Counted from the first letter of the stretch, positions 27,401 to 42,400 are shown. The stretch: 64,000 bases of DNA from Liolophura sinensis (GCF_032854445.1 NC_088300.1:3598001-3662000), one strand, 5' to 3'. Notes: a model not told the origin generated them from the letters alone. Numbers and translations: made by a program.

Positions 27401-30400
27401 CTCTACACGCAAAGAGTTCCTGTCCTTAATTTCTGTTGTCTTAAAACACGATTTATTTCCACAAATCACTCACAGAAAGCATTCGTTAACGTACGCATGC
27501 TCAGAAATGAATTCACGTGTGAAGTTGTGAAGATATAACATTTGCATGTACGTATGGCCCTCTCCCTGCGATGCCATGCTCTTTTTGTTCTTACTACAAA
27601 CAGCTACGACTAGATCATGTAAACTGTGTTGAGCCTTGTCATGTAATGATCTGTGTACACTACGTCGGCGTACTCGCTTACTTATAATGGAAAGAATGGT
27701 CATGAAGATGAGATTCTTACTAAATGGTGTTCCTTAGTCCTGTCCCTTAACAGTCACTGTGTTGTTGTTGTCGCAGAGTACACAGACAGGGTATGTTACG
27801 TATCTGGCTGTCGTTGTCATTTGTTTTAGTCTTTCATATGCTCGTGTATGACTCGTTCCTTGTTGAGTGTGCTCGGTTTTTGTTGATAATCTCACTAACA
27901 CCAGCATGTTCTTAAATTTTTTATTGACGATTTTTTTTAAGTTTTCCATTTTTCCTAAGTTACTATCTATAAATACTTTTTTGCAAGAATAATAAAATGT
28001 TATATACTGAAAATGGACGAACAATTCCTCTTCATGTATCTTAACAATCATTTGAAAGTTTGCAAAGATAAAAAAGTTTTGTTCTTTTAGAAATTTCAAA
28101 TTGCGGGGAGAGATTGCTTTTTTTAAAAAAATAAAAATACTATGAAACAACTCACTAGCCGACCTTTTCCCTCCAGGACGACTCGGTTGCTTTGGATTTG
28201 TTTAGCTCTAGCGGCGAGTACAAGCCATTCATCACGGCAGAGGCGGAACCTCGGATAAAACAACTGACTAAGGTACAGCATGTAGACAATAGTGCCCACT
28301 CCCAAACCCCCAGCGCCAACCCCCCAGCCCCACCCCAGGGTAGTCACATTGCTATGGAATTACGTTTGTAACGTTTTGATAAACTTGCAAGTGTTGTCTT
28401 ATAGGTGTAACTAAGTAGGTCTGGTGTTTGAGTCAAAATGTAAAAACCTTTTTAGACTCTAGTACATGTAGTTATGTTCCTATGGTTTTGCACACGTGCA
28501 GTTAGTCTGGGTATATGGTTTACTTAAAACAAAGATGTCTGATTAGGGAGTAGAAAACTCTCAGACAGTGAATGACAGCTTGATTGGTGAAATATTTTGA
28601 TGAAACGATGGTAGCAAACAGCAGCGGTGTCTAATCCAAATTGAAAGCAACTGAGAGTACATAGCATGGTGGTAAGTTAGAGAACTGTTTCCCAAGATTC
28701 GTAAATGCTCTGCCAAAGAAAAAAAAACCCGATGTGACAGCTCCGAAATAATGTTAAATGTGACTAGTAAAGTGAAGAATTTTTCTCAGCTATCAACTAT
28801 ATATAAATCGACATAATTTAAGATTGAGAAAAGAATCAAGAAAATCCATTCTAAAGTAAACTCCTGTCATTGCTTTGTATAATTCAATTTCTTGTTCATT
28901 TCCGTTGGAGTTCCTTTATTCTTTTAAGGTTCAAGACATGCCTTGATTCTTTTGGCATTGCTTTGCATCATAGCAAACGAATTACCAATTGCAAATTGCA
29001 AAGACAAAATGACAACGCAAACACCCTATGACAACGCAAAGACCTTATGCCAACGCAAGTCCATAGCCAACCAAAGCAACATGTCATAAGCTGACAAACA
29101 AAAATTGTAAATTTTTTGAGCATTTTTTGCTGCAAGAGCAGGTTAAATTGCTGTGTTTACACAATTAACGATCAGTAATAATTATTGATTGTTTGACGAA
29201 GTGAATGCTCTTTGGCTGTTTATCTGACAATTCATACTTTATTTGGTATTGGTCAGATAATTAGCTATTCATACTTTTTTTGGTATTGGTCAGATAATTA
29301 GCTATTCATGATTTATTTGGTATTTTTGGGATAGATAGTTATTCGTGCTTTATTTGATATTTGTCATGGTTTATTTGGTATTGGCTTGATAATTATTTAT
29401 TCATGGTTTATTTGGTATTGGACAGATAATTAGTTGTTCATGGTTTATTTGGTATTGGTCAGATAATTAGTTATTCATACTTTATTTGGTATTGGTCAGA
29501 TAATTAGCTATTTATGGTTTATTTGGTATTGGTCAGATAATTAGTTGTTCATGGTTTATTTGGTATTGGTCAGATAATTAGTTATTCATGATTCATTTGG
29601 TATTGGTCAGATAATTAGTTATTCATGGTTTATTTGGTATTGGGCAGATAATTAGTTATTCATGATTCATTTGGTATTGGTCAGATAATTAGCTGTTCAT
29701 GCTTTATTTGGTAATGGACAGATAATTAGTTATTCATGCTTTATTTGGTATTGGTGAGATCATGAGTTATTCATGCTTTATTTGGTATTGATCAGATAAT
29801 AAGGTGTTTATGCTTTATTTGGTATTTGGTATAAGTCAGGTACTTAGCTGTTCATGCTTTATTTGGTATTGGACAGATAATTAGTTATTCATGCTTTATT
29901 TGGTATTGGTCAGATAATTAGTTATTCATGCTTTAATTGGTATTTGGTCAGGTTATGATTGACTGCAGTATTGCTGTCCCTCTCCAAGAACAGCTGTCTT
30001 CATATCGGAATTACACAGGTACATTCCTTGCTTCCTCATGGATTTGTTGTAGAAAAAAAAATGGAAAATTTGTTCCATGTTCGGGATTTGTGCAGTTGGG
30101 AATGTGCAGTTCGGTTTTGTCAAGTTGTGGGGCCTGTGGTATTTCAACTATATTTTGTGCAACATTCTCACTGATGGTAATCTAGAAGATATATTTCACT
30201 GGATATCTAGCTCTTAGACGAAATCTTCGTTCAACATTTTGTCATTTAGTTGATGTCTGGTTAGACTGGATACAGTTGAGAATGGTTGCCTGTTATTCTT
30301 GGTCCAATCTGGTTTTTGGAGATTTAAAACATGGTCATTTATCATGATTTATCATATACAACGGCAGTATTGAAATATCTTACAATCTTATCATCGTTAT

Positions 30401-33400
30401 GGATGGAAATATACTAAATGAATTAAAGGATGAAAGAATGATTCTGGCTTTACGCCACGTCGGTAGTATTACAGTCATTCTGTATGACTGCCGGATATAG
30501 TCCTCACAAACATGATCATGCTAGAAATGTGACAAGCTCTAATTTCATGTGGTTTTCCTATTTCCATTGGTTTTGTCTCTTACATCTCGCAGATTTCTGA
30601 CGAAAGCACTTTTGATTAATTGCTTTGTAGCAGAACGCCAAACGGAGTCCCCTGCTGAGTGAGGTAGAGATCTTCCAGAACTTATGAGTGCAATGGAAGT
30701 AATCAATCTTTAAAGCATATCGAGATAATTTGGAAGCTGAACTTACAATTACCGGTTCGCTACATTAGAAATTCACCTTTTCTGAAATGCTCACGTGGTT
30801 CATGTTAGCTGATTAATATGTGCTTTGGACAATTTTGTGGAGATACAGCAGTACTTCGGTTTGTGTTGCAGTTGTAAAAGATGTCAATGATAATATCTTG
30901 TAAGCAGTGGAGAAGGTAGGAAAGACCATCTGATGAACGACTGATATAGCCGGACAGATGTTTATATTCTCAACGATCTTCTCTTCCAGAGACAAGCGTT
31001 CCGGAACTTACGGAGTACAGAGTGTAAACTAGATTGTTCCAATGTAAAGAGGCGTCCTGTGTGCGGGTCAGACGGGATTACCTACTCTTCCCGCTGTGAA
31101 ATCAGGAGAGTTAAACAATGCGAAGGAGTTAACGTGAAAGTGAAAAAGAAAGGCGAATGTGTTGGACCAGGTAGGTTGCTTATGTCAGTATGTCTTCATT
31201 ATTGTTTCAATGTTATATCTCGCCATGCAATCTAAATCTTTCTTTTGAAACTTGTTGGACACAGCTTTCATGTCGAAATCATTGTATTGCCATTTCCTCA
31301 TCCAAAAACAATTAGAATCGTAGGGAAAACGATTATTCCGTAATCTGTAGGATCAAGACAGGCGCGGGATTTTGATCTGAACTTTCTTGTTAAAGACATT
31401 CAGTTATGAATCGTAGCAACATCGTATTCTGTGTATGTGGCGATGTTGGTGATAAACTTTGTGCCTCGTGTGGGAAGTGACATCTTGTTAAGTGAAGACT
31501 TTGTGTCCTCTGTGGGAAATTAATCATCGAAACGTGTGAACTTTGTGTCTCGTGCTGCATGGAAGTTAACTTGTGTCATGTAGAATTTTAAACACTTGCT
31601 TAATACCTGCTTAAACTTTGTGTCTCACATGGGAAGATAGATATTGGAATCTGGTGACACCGGTTTCTTGTTGCCAGAAATACCAGGAAGTGTAGTGCAT
31701 CACTTTATTCTAGCTGGAGTTGAGTAGGTTATTACTTAAAACTAATGAGTCTAACATTGATTGCATTCGATCAATTTAATTTGATTCCCATGACATAAAC
31801 ACGGTGTTATAAGAATCTCATGATACTAGTAAGAAATCTGCAACCATAATTCCTTTCCGACACTATGGAGTACTAGACCTGTCAGGATGCGTTGGTGAGA
31901 TACGCCTTGCTTGAACCGGTTTTATAACAGATCTAAACAAGAGATCGTGCCAGTGGGCCAACTCAACCATGTGGCCGTTCCTTGTATGTGTGGTATGACG
32001 ATATCAATAAACATTAATGCACAGTTATGATAAAACTGAGCAGACAGCCTTGATCTCAAGTCTTGTGGCGTTTGCTGGTGTCATACAGACACTGTATACA
32101 TAATGTGTTCGCTGGAGAGCTCGCCTTTCCCATGGCCTTAGGAATCGCAATTATTTCTGCGTTGGCGACTTCTCTGTACATGTTTTATCATTTCCCGATC
32201 TGTAAAACTGCCCACCTTTTCCCGACACGAAATACCTCTCCTCACCTAAGCCAAATATTTACCAGCCTTGGCTGAAAACTAGTTTTTTTTTAACGATTGG
32301 AACTTAGTTATTGAATTAGTATCAGGCCTTCTTTCTGACTAAGCTTTTATTGAATTTGTTTCAGTTACTTAGCTTGGTAATAGCACAATTCAAAAAAGTG
32401 AAAATTCAATCTATACAGTTTTTAGAAAATTTCTTGTTTGTCCTGTTGCAGTTGGGGTATTAAATAGATGAGAATATTTCCAATGTTGGCGTTTAATGAA
32501 TTAAAATGCGACAAACAGTGAGTGTTTAAGTGGATCTCAGTCTAAACTGCAAAACTGTTGCCTTCTTGACCGTACCGGTGTGTCTTTGTGGTCGTGTATC
32601 TGGCATCAAGTTGTTTGAATTCCTTGGGCTGTGTATATTACATAGTCAAACGAGTCGTGGTATACAACATTACCTGAGATTGGCCAGAGGCCCAGCGCAT
32701 CTAAGCTAGCAGACTGATTCACCTTATTGTGTAGCCATGTGGTAGGTGCATCTATGCACGCTTCAAGTCCCAAGGGAATAATTCCACGAGGGTGGGGTGG
32801 GGAGCGTGCAAAGTGGCTTACCAAGAAGATGAGGAGTTAAAGAGAGCCGGGCTTTCTCACATACCCAAGCAGTGTCTGATCAACACCTGGATATTATCCT
32901 CTGTTGTAACACCTGTACTTACTTTGTGTTTCACCGATTCTGATACAGTTTCTTCATTCTTTGATGGGCTATAGATAGTAAATAAACGTGTTCTTAATCC
33001 ACGTACATCCGTATACCTGATGATCAGATGTTTCACATACCACGGAGCAGCTTCCTTGTGCTGGGAAAGTAGTTTTTCCTGGCATGCAACAAACGCAAGA
33101 AAGTGTAAATGAACACATGCAGTTCTTGTTCCAAAATTCAGTGTCCTTGTTTCAGAAAATATAGGGTGGTGTTATGTTCCAATCTTATGGGCAAAATAAG
33201 TCAGTAACCTGAAATGAAGATGTTTCGTACAAAACAGGTTGAAGCACATTTAGTTGTAATGAGCAGGTCCGTTGGAGGACGACGTGGTGATCGTCGGACC
33301 TGTACATTTTTGGAATGCGCATGCGTTGCGGCTTGTTCTCTGATGTTCGTGGCTTCAGAAGTTTAACTACGTAGCATTACATTATTGTTTGTTAAAGCTA

Positions 33401-36400
33401 TAATGATGATCATACCGTGATCATGCCACCATTTATTTTTACTGGAATCCGATTATAGCTGCTGCATATTCGCCTCATGAAAGAAATTTTTTAACCAAAA
33501 TGGCCCCCATAGAACAAATGACGTGTTCACGGGTTCGATTTTGTCTCGGCCTGCAGTCCCAGCAGTCTGTGTTCTTCTGGAGGAGTGTTATGTGAATGTC
33601 AAGAGACTGTGACTGGCCCATTATCCTCTCTTGTTCTACAAAGTCGCTTTCTAAACCCAAAAAGGAGTATAGAAATCACTTTAAAACCGTTGTCAGAGGC
33701 AAAATAACAGATAGAAGGGGACGGTTATTCTAGTACAGACGTTCTGGGAAACAGTGGGTTTTTAGTCAATGAGTGTCTGGTTGACGCTAATAAAATGGGA
33801 CTGACGGTATCTCTTTGCGGACCGCCTTCAACGCCGTAAACTATATATATCCTTCGGCGCTGACATGCATGCGTGCGGGCAAGAAAAAAGGTTTAGTCTG
33901 GCAAAGTTGTGAATTCAGAGACCTGATGTATGAAATATCGGTGATTATCACGTTGAACAAACATGGAAGGTAATCTTCTAACAGGCGGTAACCGGGTATA
34001 GTCTGCTCTTCCAACGCGAGACGACCACGGATTACGCTTTTTGTTTCTGCACTCCTTGGAACATGCCTCCAACAAACGACTGGCCCGACGCACACCTCGC
34101 CTGCTGATAAAGCATGAGGCTGCGGTTTGACGGTAACGAACGAAAACCACTGTGTATAGATCGGGCGATCTTTTCTTGTGAATTTTGTTGTACTTAGTTA
34201 CCTAAAATAGATACTTGTTCAACTGACGCCACAGAGACGATTTGCCATATTACTACGGTGTGTGAAAATACTCTATCAAAGCTACATGAAATCGTTATAA
34301 CGACTGTAACTGTAGTGAGGTGTATGCTTTAATAACCGAAACAGAAGGGAGTGTATGCCTATTGTTGGGATGATCAAGTGCTTTAGATGGAAGCAAGCGA
34401 GGTTACGCTTATTTAACATTTTATTTTTTCTGTTACTCTTGGAAGAAATATATTGTTATCAGAGAAAAGTATCAGCGTTTAGCTCTGGACAAATCTCTCG
34501 GTGGAGTGACTTATACTTATGGGCCTTTCCACAATTAATCATAATATTGTTTTACCAGCTGACGACCTGAACTGCATGCGATTTGAACACTTCACTAAAT
34601 ATTTTAGCAAAATAATACACGGTCACAATCTGTGCCAAGGGAGCTGTCAGTGATATTTGGTATACACGCCACCTGGTACGTGAATTGTGAGGTTGTACAC
34701 TCCCTCAGACTGTTGTCAAACATTACTGGTCACAATTGTATCAGTGTTGTGTGACTACTTGCCACCTAGACCGAGCTTTTCTCCACCCTATATGGCAGCC
34801 TTTGGAGTGGCTATTCACGGCCGTCACGTCCGAAACAAGGCTCACGTCACGACGGGACAGATATATCAGAGAAGGACGGCCGTCAAGGGTAGCCCAACTC
34901 TTCACACTCGGGCTTTATTACCCCGACCAAACACATGTACAAACAGGGCAAAGCAATAGGGGTCACACCTGCACAGGTAGACCGTCTCCTAGCACAGGTG
35001 CTCCACTCTACCTTACAATCTCCCCCAAATCACATTGACTTACCTGTGGGAATATTCAATGCTCATATTGTCCTGCGTCTTCACAGGTGCCCGTATACAT
35101 TCCAAATGTTTCAGTTATGCTCCTGTCCGATTTGTTGCTGGAGAGCATGTCTCGTCGTTTGAGGCGGAAGTCTGAGAGTATCACAGGAATCATTTTGGAG
35201 TGCAGCGTACGCACTTTCAATTCTAACGTAATATCGAAAGCGAAATGCATTCAAGGTTACTTGATACAAAATAGTAGGTCTAGAACATTTTTGTCTGAAT
35301 TTTACTGGAATTTATGTGAATTTGTTTCCCCAGAAGGGTATATGACAGTGTGTTGGCCGAGAGGCTAGAGAGTCTTCCTAGATAAGGAAGACTGACGTTC
35401 AAACTTGAACTTGGAACAGGTCAAGTACTCCTCAGTCCCATTTCAGTATACTGTGGATTTTGTTATTCCGGGTGTTTTCGGTGTGCAATTTTGAAAACGC
35501 AGTGTACTATAAATAACAATGGTCTACTACATGGAGGCATCGTTTTAAATATAATGTGGAAAATTATGTTTAACCTAAAGGATTAAGAGTTTTTCAAAAT
35601 TTATAAATCAGGCTGCAAGGTTAGAAGCTATGAGAATCTATGAAATGAAATGGGAGATATTTCTGGTTTCGTTCAGAATTGTTTTAACTATCCACTGCCT
35701 GTTTTAGGAGACAAAATGATGGCATTTGAAGCCATGGTCGTCACAAATATAGTGATGTCTTTTCGCAATTGTAATGGAAGTTGTAAGGGGATACATGTAG
35801 GGCTATTTTGTTTAAGAAAGAATAGTCAAGATTCTGATAAAAAATCACGATGTTTCTCAACAGTACCGATAAGGGAACAGCGTTTTGCAGATTCAGTTTC
35901 AAAACCGCGGACTTTGATGAATGACGTGTATGTCGCATGAGACTGATGTCTCATTCTGTTATGGTGTTGATTTGTCATTGGCTAACAGTTGACAGGCGGG
36001 AGTTTTTAACAGTTCCTAGATCTCGTCTAAATGTTCTGTATTTCCGCGATCTGAGGCGTTGTTTCAAAAGCTGGCTTTTATAATATGTTTTCGGTGTGTT
36101 TTCCTGCTCGGTTCATACCACGCTTTGCTGTATCTTTTCTACTCTGGATTCGCGTGTTGGGAGTCGGGCTCATGTGAATTGGATTGAGATAGCTCCGTTT
36201 ACACACGCCTTGTGTCTCTCGCGATTTACCTCTGTATTCTCCATGCTGGTTGAGCAATGTTCGAGTATGCCTGATAATGCCTTTGTAAACAGGGTTGATT
36301 TGAGCAAAGTTGTCCGCTACCCGAACTGGCTTGCTGCCTAAATTCAAACGTTGTTCCTTCTCTGCATGTGACGTCTGCTTATTCTAAGCACATCTGAATA

Positions 36401-39400
36401 CAGCTTTTCATCTAACTTTATCGGGGAAACGCTTTTATGGAATATTGTATTTAGTTTATGCAGTTGGTTTGATCGTCAGACAGCGGTTGCAATCCGCTAA
36501 TTAAAGGCTGGATCAAAGGATAATTGGTGATATACATTTATAACTTGTATAATGTGTGTTTTAATTAAGTTTCCCATCAAGCTTCTTTCATTATTTACAT
36601 CTGATCACGTGCTTGTGATAGAATGTGAAATGTTAAACTTCAACAGAATAATTGTTCACATTATACTAGGCATTTTATTGAACGGGGTTTAATATGGTTT
36701 CGGTATATAAATCAGAGGAAAGAGTGCCATTTGGCGTTGATGATCAGGTACATGATTTAAACATTGGAATTCGTGATCTGCGGGATAGCTCTGTTTACAC
36801 TTACAGTTTAACAATGTTTCGGCATTTTTCCAAAGCCAGGGCGTCTGAGTATAATAAGATGCTGTGAATTTACGACTAAAGACTTAGGAATAGATTCCAT
36901 GTATAGAGCTATATTCGTTATACGCTAATTGATCTTACTTTGTGATGTTCCACAGTTTTATCCCTGGAAAGGATATATTTGGACAATATATTCACAGGTT
37001 AATGACATTAAGTATTGGTTGTGCCGGGTTTTATGTATTTCCAGGCTAAAAAAATCAATGCTGGTTAGCTGATTAGTTTATCAGAGACAGGAAATGGCGG
37101 CAGATTTGTGTAGAGCAGCAGAACAGCAAAACAGACTGGCTTAACCAGCAACGACACTTTTCTAACCATGGCGCGTCTCACCAACTCTGCATCGTTATTC
37201 ACAGTCTCACCAACTCTTTATAGCTATGGGGTCTGCATCGTAATTCACAGTCTCACCAACTCTTTATAGCTATGCGGTCTGCATCGTAATTCACAGTCTC
37301 ACCAACTCTTTATAGCTATGCGGCCTGCATCGTAATTCACAGTCTCACCAACTCTTTATAGCTATGCGGTCTGCACCGTAATTCACAGACCTCGACCTGA
37401 TTCTCTTTTAATTATTGCTCAGTGGAAGGAAATTTGACTTTTTATGATAGCCCTTTGTTACGTTTGTCTAATGACGTCGATTTCAAATTCCAACTGCTGT
37501 TTGATTAATGATCACACGCGTGCTGAGACTGTAAGAGTGTTGCCCTGCTTGGTGTTAATCCCACATACTTAGAGAATCCGGTGTCGGATCCTCTTTGCGG
37601 ATGATATATCTCTTCTGGGGTCAAGTTAGTTGAGTTCTTTGTGCCTTATCACTTTGAGGAAGACGTTGGCGTCGGAGTTGTCCCTGTCCTTGCGCATGAA
37701 GCATGTTTTGGAGTTGTACGCAATCAGCAACTGGAGAATGTCTGTTTCTGCCGTGAGTTGTTGTATATGAAGAAGAGTTGGAAGGGGTGTAGGGGGCAGC
37801 AGTGCAGGTGTGGCTGCCTGGCGTACAGGTGGTTGGCCTTGACGCGGATCCCAGTAGACAAACACAAGCTGCACAGTGTCGCGCTCACGACAAAACAAAC
37901 ACCGACAACTCGCTTTTCCTCTTCCTCTTGTGGTACCTTGCCAAGTCTTCGCGCGGTACCGAATCGCCGCGATCCATGTCTCATTTCGACTTTATAAAGA
38001 CAGACATAGATCAACCAAATTGTCTTCGTTTTCACATATCGACCTATTGTACACCCAAACTATTGCACACAGGTAAAGTAGCTAGTGTATTATGGGTATA
38101 GTTCAGGAAATGGTAGATTGTCAGGTCACATTGCTTCAGTTGATATGTAAAATCAAACTTTTGAAAAGAAAGAAATTCAAACATTATTTTCGGGCTAGAT
38201 ACCTTAAGACCGTGGGTAGGGGTTGGCTGCGAATCGTGCTGAATAAAACTCCACTTCGGATGTATGGGTAAATACAACCACAACTTGTGAACTGGCATTG
38301 TACACGATTTGGATATGAATTATCACAAGCCTAACACATTCCTTGCGGCCATATGGTACACTGTAAACATTAACATCGCATGCTTTGTATTTATGAAAAA
38401 CACAAGCCTTAATGTATAAACACCTTGCCGTTTTTATTTGAACGCAGACGTCTGATCCATAAACACGTTACATATATGTCATCGGACTATACACGCATGC
38501 GTTTCTATTAGACATAGGTAGGCATCCTTTTTTTAAACGTTGACGTTTTCACTTAATCATTTCAACGTTTTGTCCTACGTTTTGTAGAAAACATGTGACT
38601 TATCTACAAAAGTGGTCAAATAGCCGTTTTTATTATAACATGTATATGCCTATCAGTTTTTTTCTGTGTATAATTTATGCTAGACTAAGTGCTATTTTCT
38701 TATGTTATATACTTTCGTAGTTTTTTGGTGATTTGTTTTGAAAGCTGTCTTGGAAATTGGTCTTGCGAATTATACCTTGTACTTCTATTATGGCTGACAA
38801 TCGACATAGGAAGGTGGAATTCTAACTATTTTCTCATTATCAGTGTAAAAATGACAAGTGTTATAATTTCTTAAGCGATCGATATCTTATTCATGCCTTG
38901 TAATGGTGTGGTAACCAGTGTAAAATACAGATATGCATGTGTTTTGATATCCTATCGGCGCGTGTAAAGTGATTTTCTTTCCATTCGTAAAAGGCAAAAC
39001 AAAAATTCGAAACGGTATATATCACTTTCAACACATACCATAGTTACTAGAAATTTCCAATGTAAGATACAAACGAGCCCACTCGTATGTCCCCCCCCCC
39101 ACACACACACACACCATCCCTATTTCCCTATAGCCGTCATACAGGTGTCAACTCTGTCCTATCCACAATAAAGTGACATAGTTCCGATATCTTTGTGATG
39201 GTATTCTTCGCGGTTGTTCAGTACTTTGCTGAAAAGGTCGTTTGTTTGAAATCAAATAGTTAGCTGTCATTAGATCGCACGTACTGCCCCGGGGTAAGCC
39301 GACCCACCTGTGTCGGGCTGTGCCTCTGACAGGTAGACAGCTGTCAGGCAACTGCACAGAAAACACTTCATAGACGGGCTCAGTATTTGATACGTTGTTT

Positions 39401-42400
39401 CGAAAGATTGTTTGCTCTCTGGTATTCCGTGTTATTGTTGTTTTTTCTCCCGCACATTTATTTGTTACAATAATGTTTTGGAACCATGTCATTGGCTTAT
39501 TGCTGATTTGATCTCTCGCTTGGTAAAATGCTGGTAATTTTTGCTAATTGAACTTCATAAAATAGCTGCTGTGTCCAGCCTTGGAGTGATTGTTAGCTCA
39601 CGAATAGAAATTCCTTCTGTTCTTTTATCGTGTATCAGTAAAGTTCAGTAGTTGTCAAAAAGCAAACTTTGCCACAGGGACAGGGATCTTGGGTGGATGC
39701 CCTTACTGCATAGGTGTAACAACAACAACAATAATAAATAAAATGACAAGTATTTCACGGAAGGAAGCCCATATATGAGGTAAACTCATTCCTAACGCTG
39801 CTGGTACACCCTAGTTGAACAGATTTTATGTTTTCCATTAAATTTCCTCGTAAGCTCTGTTAAGGTCCTGCAGAATAAATAAATATGAATATCTGTGATT
39901 TGCCCCGAATATTTTAACAATCGTAACTCGATCACAGAAGACCATAATTGTTTGAATGTCGCGATACGTGCCTTCTGTGGCATTTCACTGTCTGTCCGCT
40001 TTCATGGTGTATTTGTGAAGAACTGTTTGGTACGAGTTCCACTGCAGCTGCACCGTCTCGTACAAAAAGTATAGAGGGACCGCCGGCGTGTTATGCCAGC
40101 CACTTGGCGTGGGACCTCTTCTCCCACAAGACGAGGTGTCATGATTTGTATGAACAGGTGTCTCCAACATGCTCTCTTTTAACTCCAGACCTCACCACCC
40201 TCTTATTAATCCGAGCGGTCTACAGATGAAGAGACATACCATAAATATCAGTAGAAGGTGTCCTAAATAGCTCATTCCACCAGCATAAATAACGATACAA
40301 TTTAACTGGGTTTGTGAACCGAAAAAAAGGTTTTCCGTAAACAGGAATTTGGTGTTGATTATTTAAAATGTTAAAGTTGTCCAATTTTCCACTCACAAAT
40401 AACAACGCTGACTGTCTTACACGTCATTTCAGATTTCTGAAATCTCTACCTTTTTATCCATTCATACTTTTACAGATCACTAATCAGCCACTGATATATA
40501 GGGTTTAATTCGTTAGTTTTAAATGGTTTTGCAGTGGATAAGAGTGCAATATCTCCGCTATCGCGTGCTCGTTACAAAATACTGAGACACAAGGAGAATG
40601 TTACATGTAGCCTGCACTTCATATGTTTATCACCTGTAAAGTGTCTTACTACACATAGTCTGACCTTAAGTAGAATATCAAACCAGACGGATTCAGAGGG
40701 AACAGAGAGAATTGGATTCGACATGCTTAACTTTCATCTTTTATTTAAAAACATATGATGCTATTTGGTATTAAAAAGATTCCCTGTTACGAGCCCTCAT
40801 AATGTCTAATACTTAACATAAAATGTTAAATTATCCAGACTTGTGCAATACTAACGCATTGCAGCGCATCGTGCGTTGGTGTAAAACAGATCATGCTGCT
40901 TGATCTGTATGAAAGCTGCTGGTGCAGCCGTATGAAAGCTGCTGGTGCAGCTGTATGAAAGTTGTTGGTGCAGCCGTATGAAAGGTGCTGGTGCAGCCGT
41001 ATGAAAGCTGCTGGTGCAGCCGTATACCACTGAAAATGTCTAAAGGACCTACAATGTTTGAATTGTATCCTTTGTTTTAAGGATCCAAAACAGGTCTGTC
41101 TCGCTGTCAACAGGAGAGGGAGGAGGCAAGAGCTGTTGCTAGGAGACCAACTGTGGGCATTTTCATACCTTCATGCAATAAAGATGGAACATATGCCGAG
41201 ATTCAGTGTCATGCTGCCACGGGCTACTGCTGGTGTGCGACGAAACTCGGCAAGCCGATAACGGGAACGTCACTTAGTGAGAAGAAACCTGATTGTAAAG
41301 GTAAATTTGTCTGTGCTTAAATCCACTCGTCATGTCTGTCTATCAAGCGTAAGAATTAGCTTCAAGGCATGATATCTGCCCAAATTTTATTGCTTAGTAT
41401 AGAGGCTCTTGGATTTTGTTTGCAGGGCTTGTCCATACCATTGCTGTCTATCAGTATGCGATTATTACACCACAGTAGTCGTCTGATGTGATAATTTACA
41501 CTGTGTTAGTAGTGAAGATTTAGCAAAGGTGTGATATGTTGTCAGTATATCGCTATATTACATGGATGCACATATCTTCATGTCTGTGCAAAACAGGTTG
41601 ACTTATTGGGTCATTATAGTTGCGTTCGTCAAAACAACTCCAAATATCACACATCTTCAAGCTCGCCCTTGTTCAGGACCCAGGCGCCAAACTGATGATT
41701 TGGTGTCGATGCAATTAGCTATAAGTCCGTTCTTTTACAGGATTTCAAAAATGCAACCAGCAGAACTTGTTATCGCAATTTATGCTTTCATAATCAGTGT
41801 GGAATTGCGCTTTTTTTTTGTCATATGTTGTTTTCTGCACACGTGTTTTTTAGGTCAACCCATAATTTATCCATAAAGGTAGAATAAAAATGTAATTTTC
41901 TTTGTGCGAGGCTTGTCCAATTTACCTGACATCGAAAAAATATAAAAACCATCTTGCATCTGGGAATATGCTCTCTATTTCTTTCTATTTGTAGCCAAAC
42001 CAAAGCACGGCAAGTCAAACAAAAGGGGTAAGAGAAGAGGTAAGCTATACATTCATACGCTTTAATGAATCTTCTTTCTTCTAGAAACTCGGTTATTCCC
42101 AGTGTGGTTGTAGACTGCTATCACTTTGCTGGGGTATTGTAAAACAAAGAATGATTGAATAAGGAATAGGCCTAGACCAATACAACTTGCGAGAATTATT
42201 CACTTCGTGCAAGAGCCTCAAAGACGGCACCTGGGATCAAATCCGGGTCGGATCATAGGAAAAGACATTAAACAATACTTGCTGCTGCCTCGTTTGGTGC
42301 TCAGAGCTGAGAAGTAAGAGCAAGGAAGCCGGGCTGGTTGCCCGGTGTCATACAATACATACATACATACATACATACATACATACATACATACATACAT

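Larger units (their letters stand above)
15448..30989 (+). other. Intron 1 of the SMOC-like gene (15.5 kb)
   Basis: Runs from donor GTGAGT at 15448 to the acceptor ending at 30989, both in phase 0. It contains the 16-, 25- and 37-bp tandem repeats, microsatellites and scattered dispersed-repeat fragments. No convincing additional exon of this gene was found. The possible membrane-helix segment at 26.7 kb is the only other open stretch I would flag. Confidence 0.65.
31171..41093 (+). other. Intron 2 of the SMOC-like gene (9.9 kb)
   Basis: From GTAGGT after the Kazal exon to the acceptor of TY1; phase 1. It contains the 46- and 23-bp tandem repeats. Several overlapping open frames near 34.7-35.4 kb and 37.6-38.1 kb are GC-richer than the surroundings but show no domain and lie on both strands, so I do not call genes. 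Confidence 0.7.

Noticed and set aside
29216-29950. CRISPR array
   Set aside because: The 37-bp unit is repeated head to tail with no unique spacers, in a eukaryotic intron.
34687-35368. Cluster of plus-strand open frames with CpG-rich composition
   Set aside because: Three frames overlap, none has motifs, and none fits the SMOC-like gene's phases.
37626-38101. GC-richer cluster of overlapping open frames on both strands
   Set aside because: No protein family recognised on either strand; mutual overlap suggests composition and not coding.
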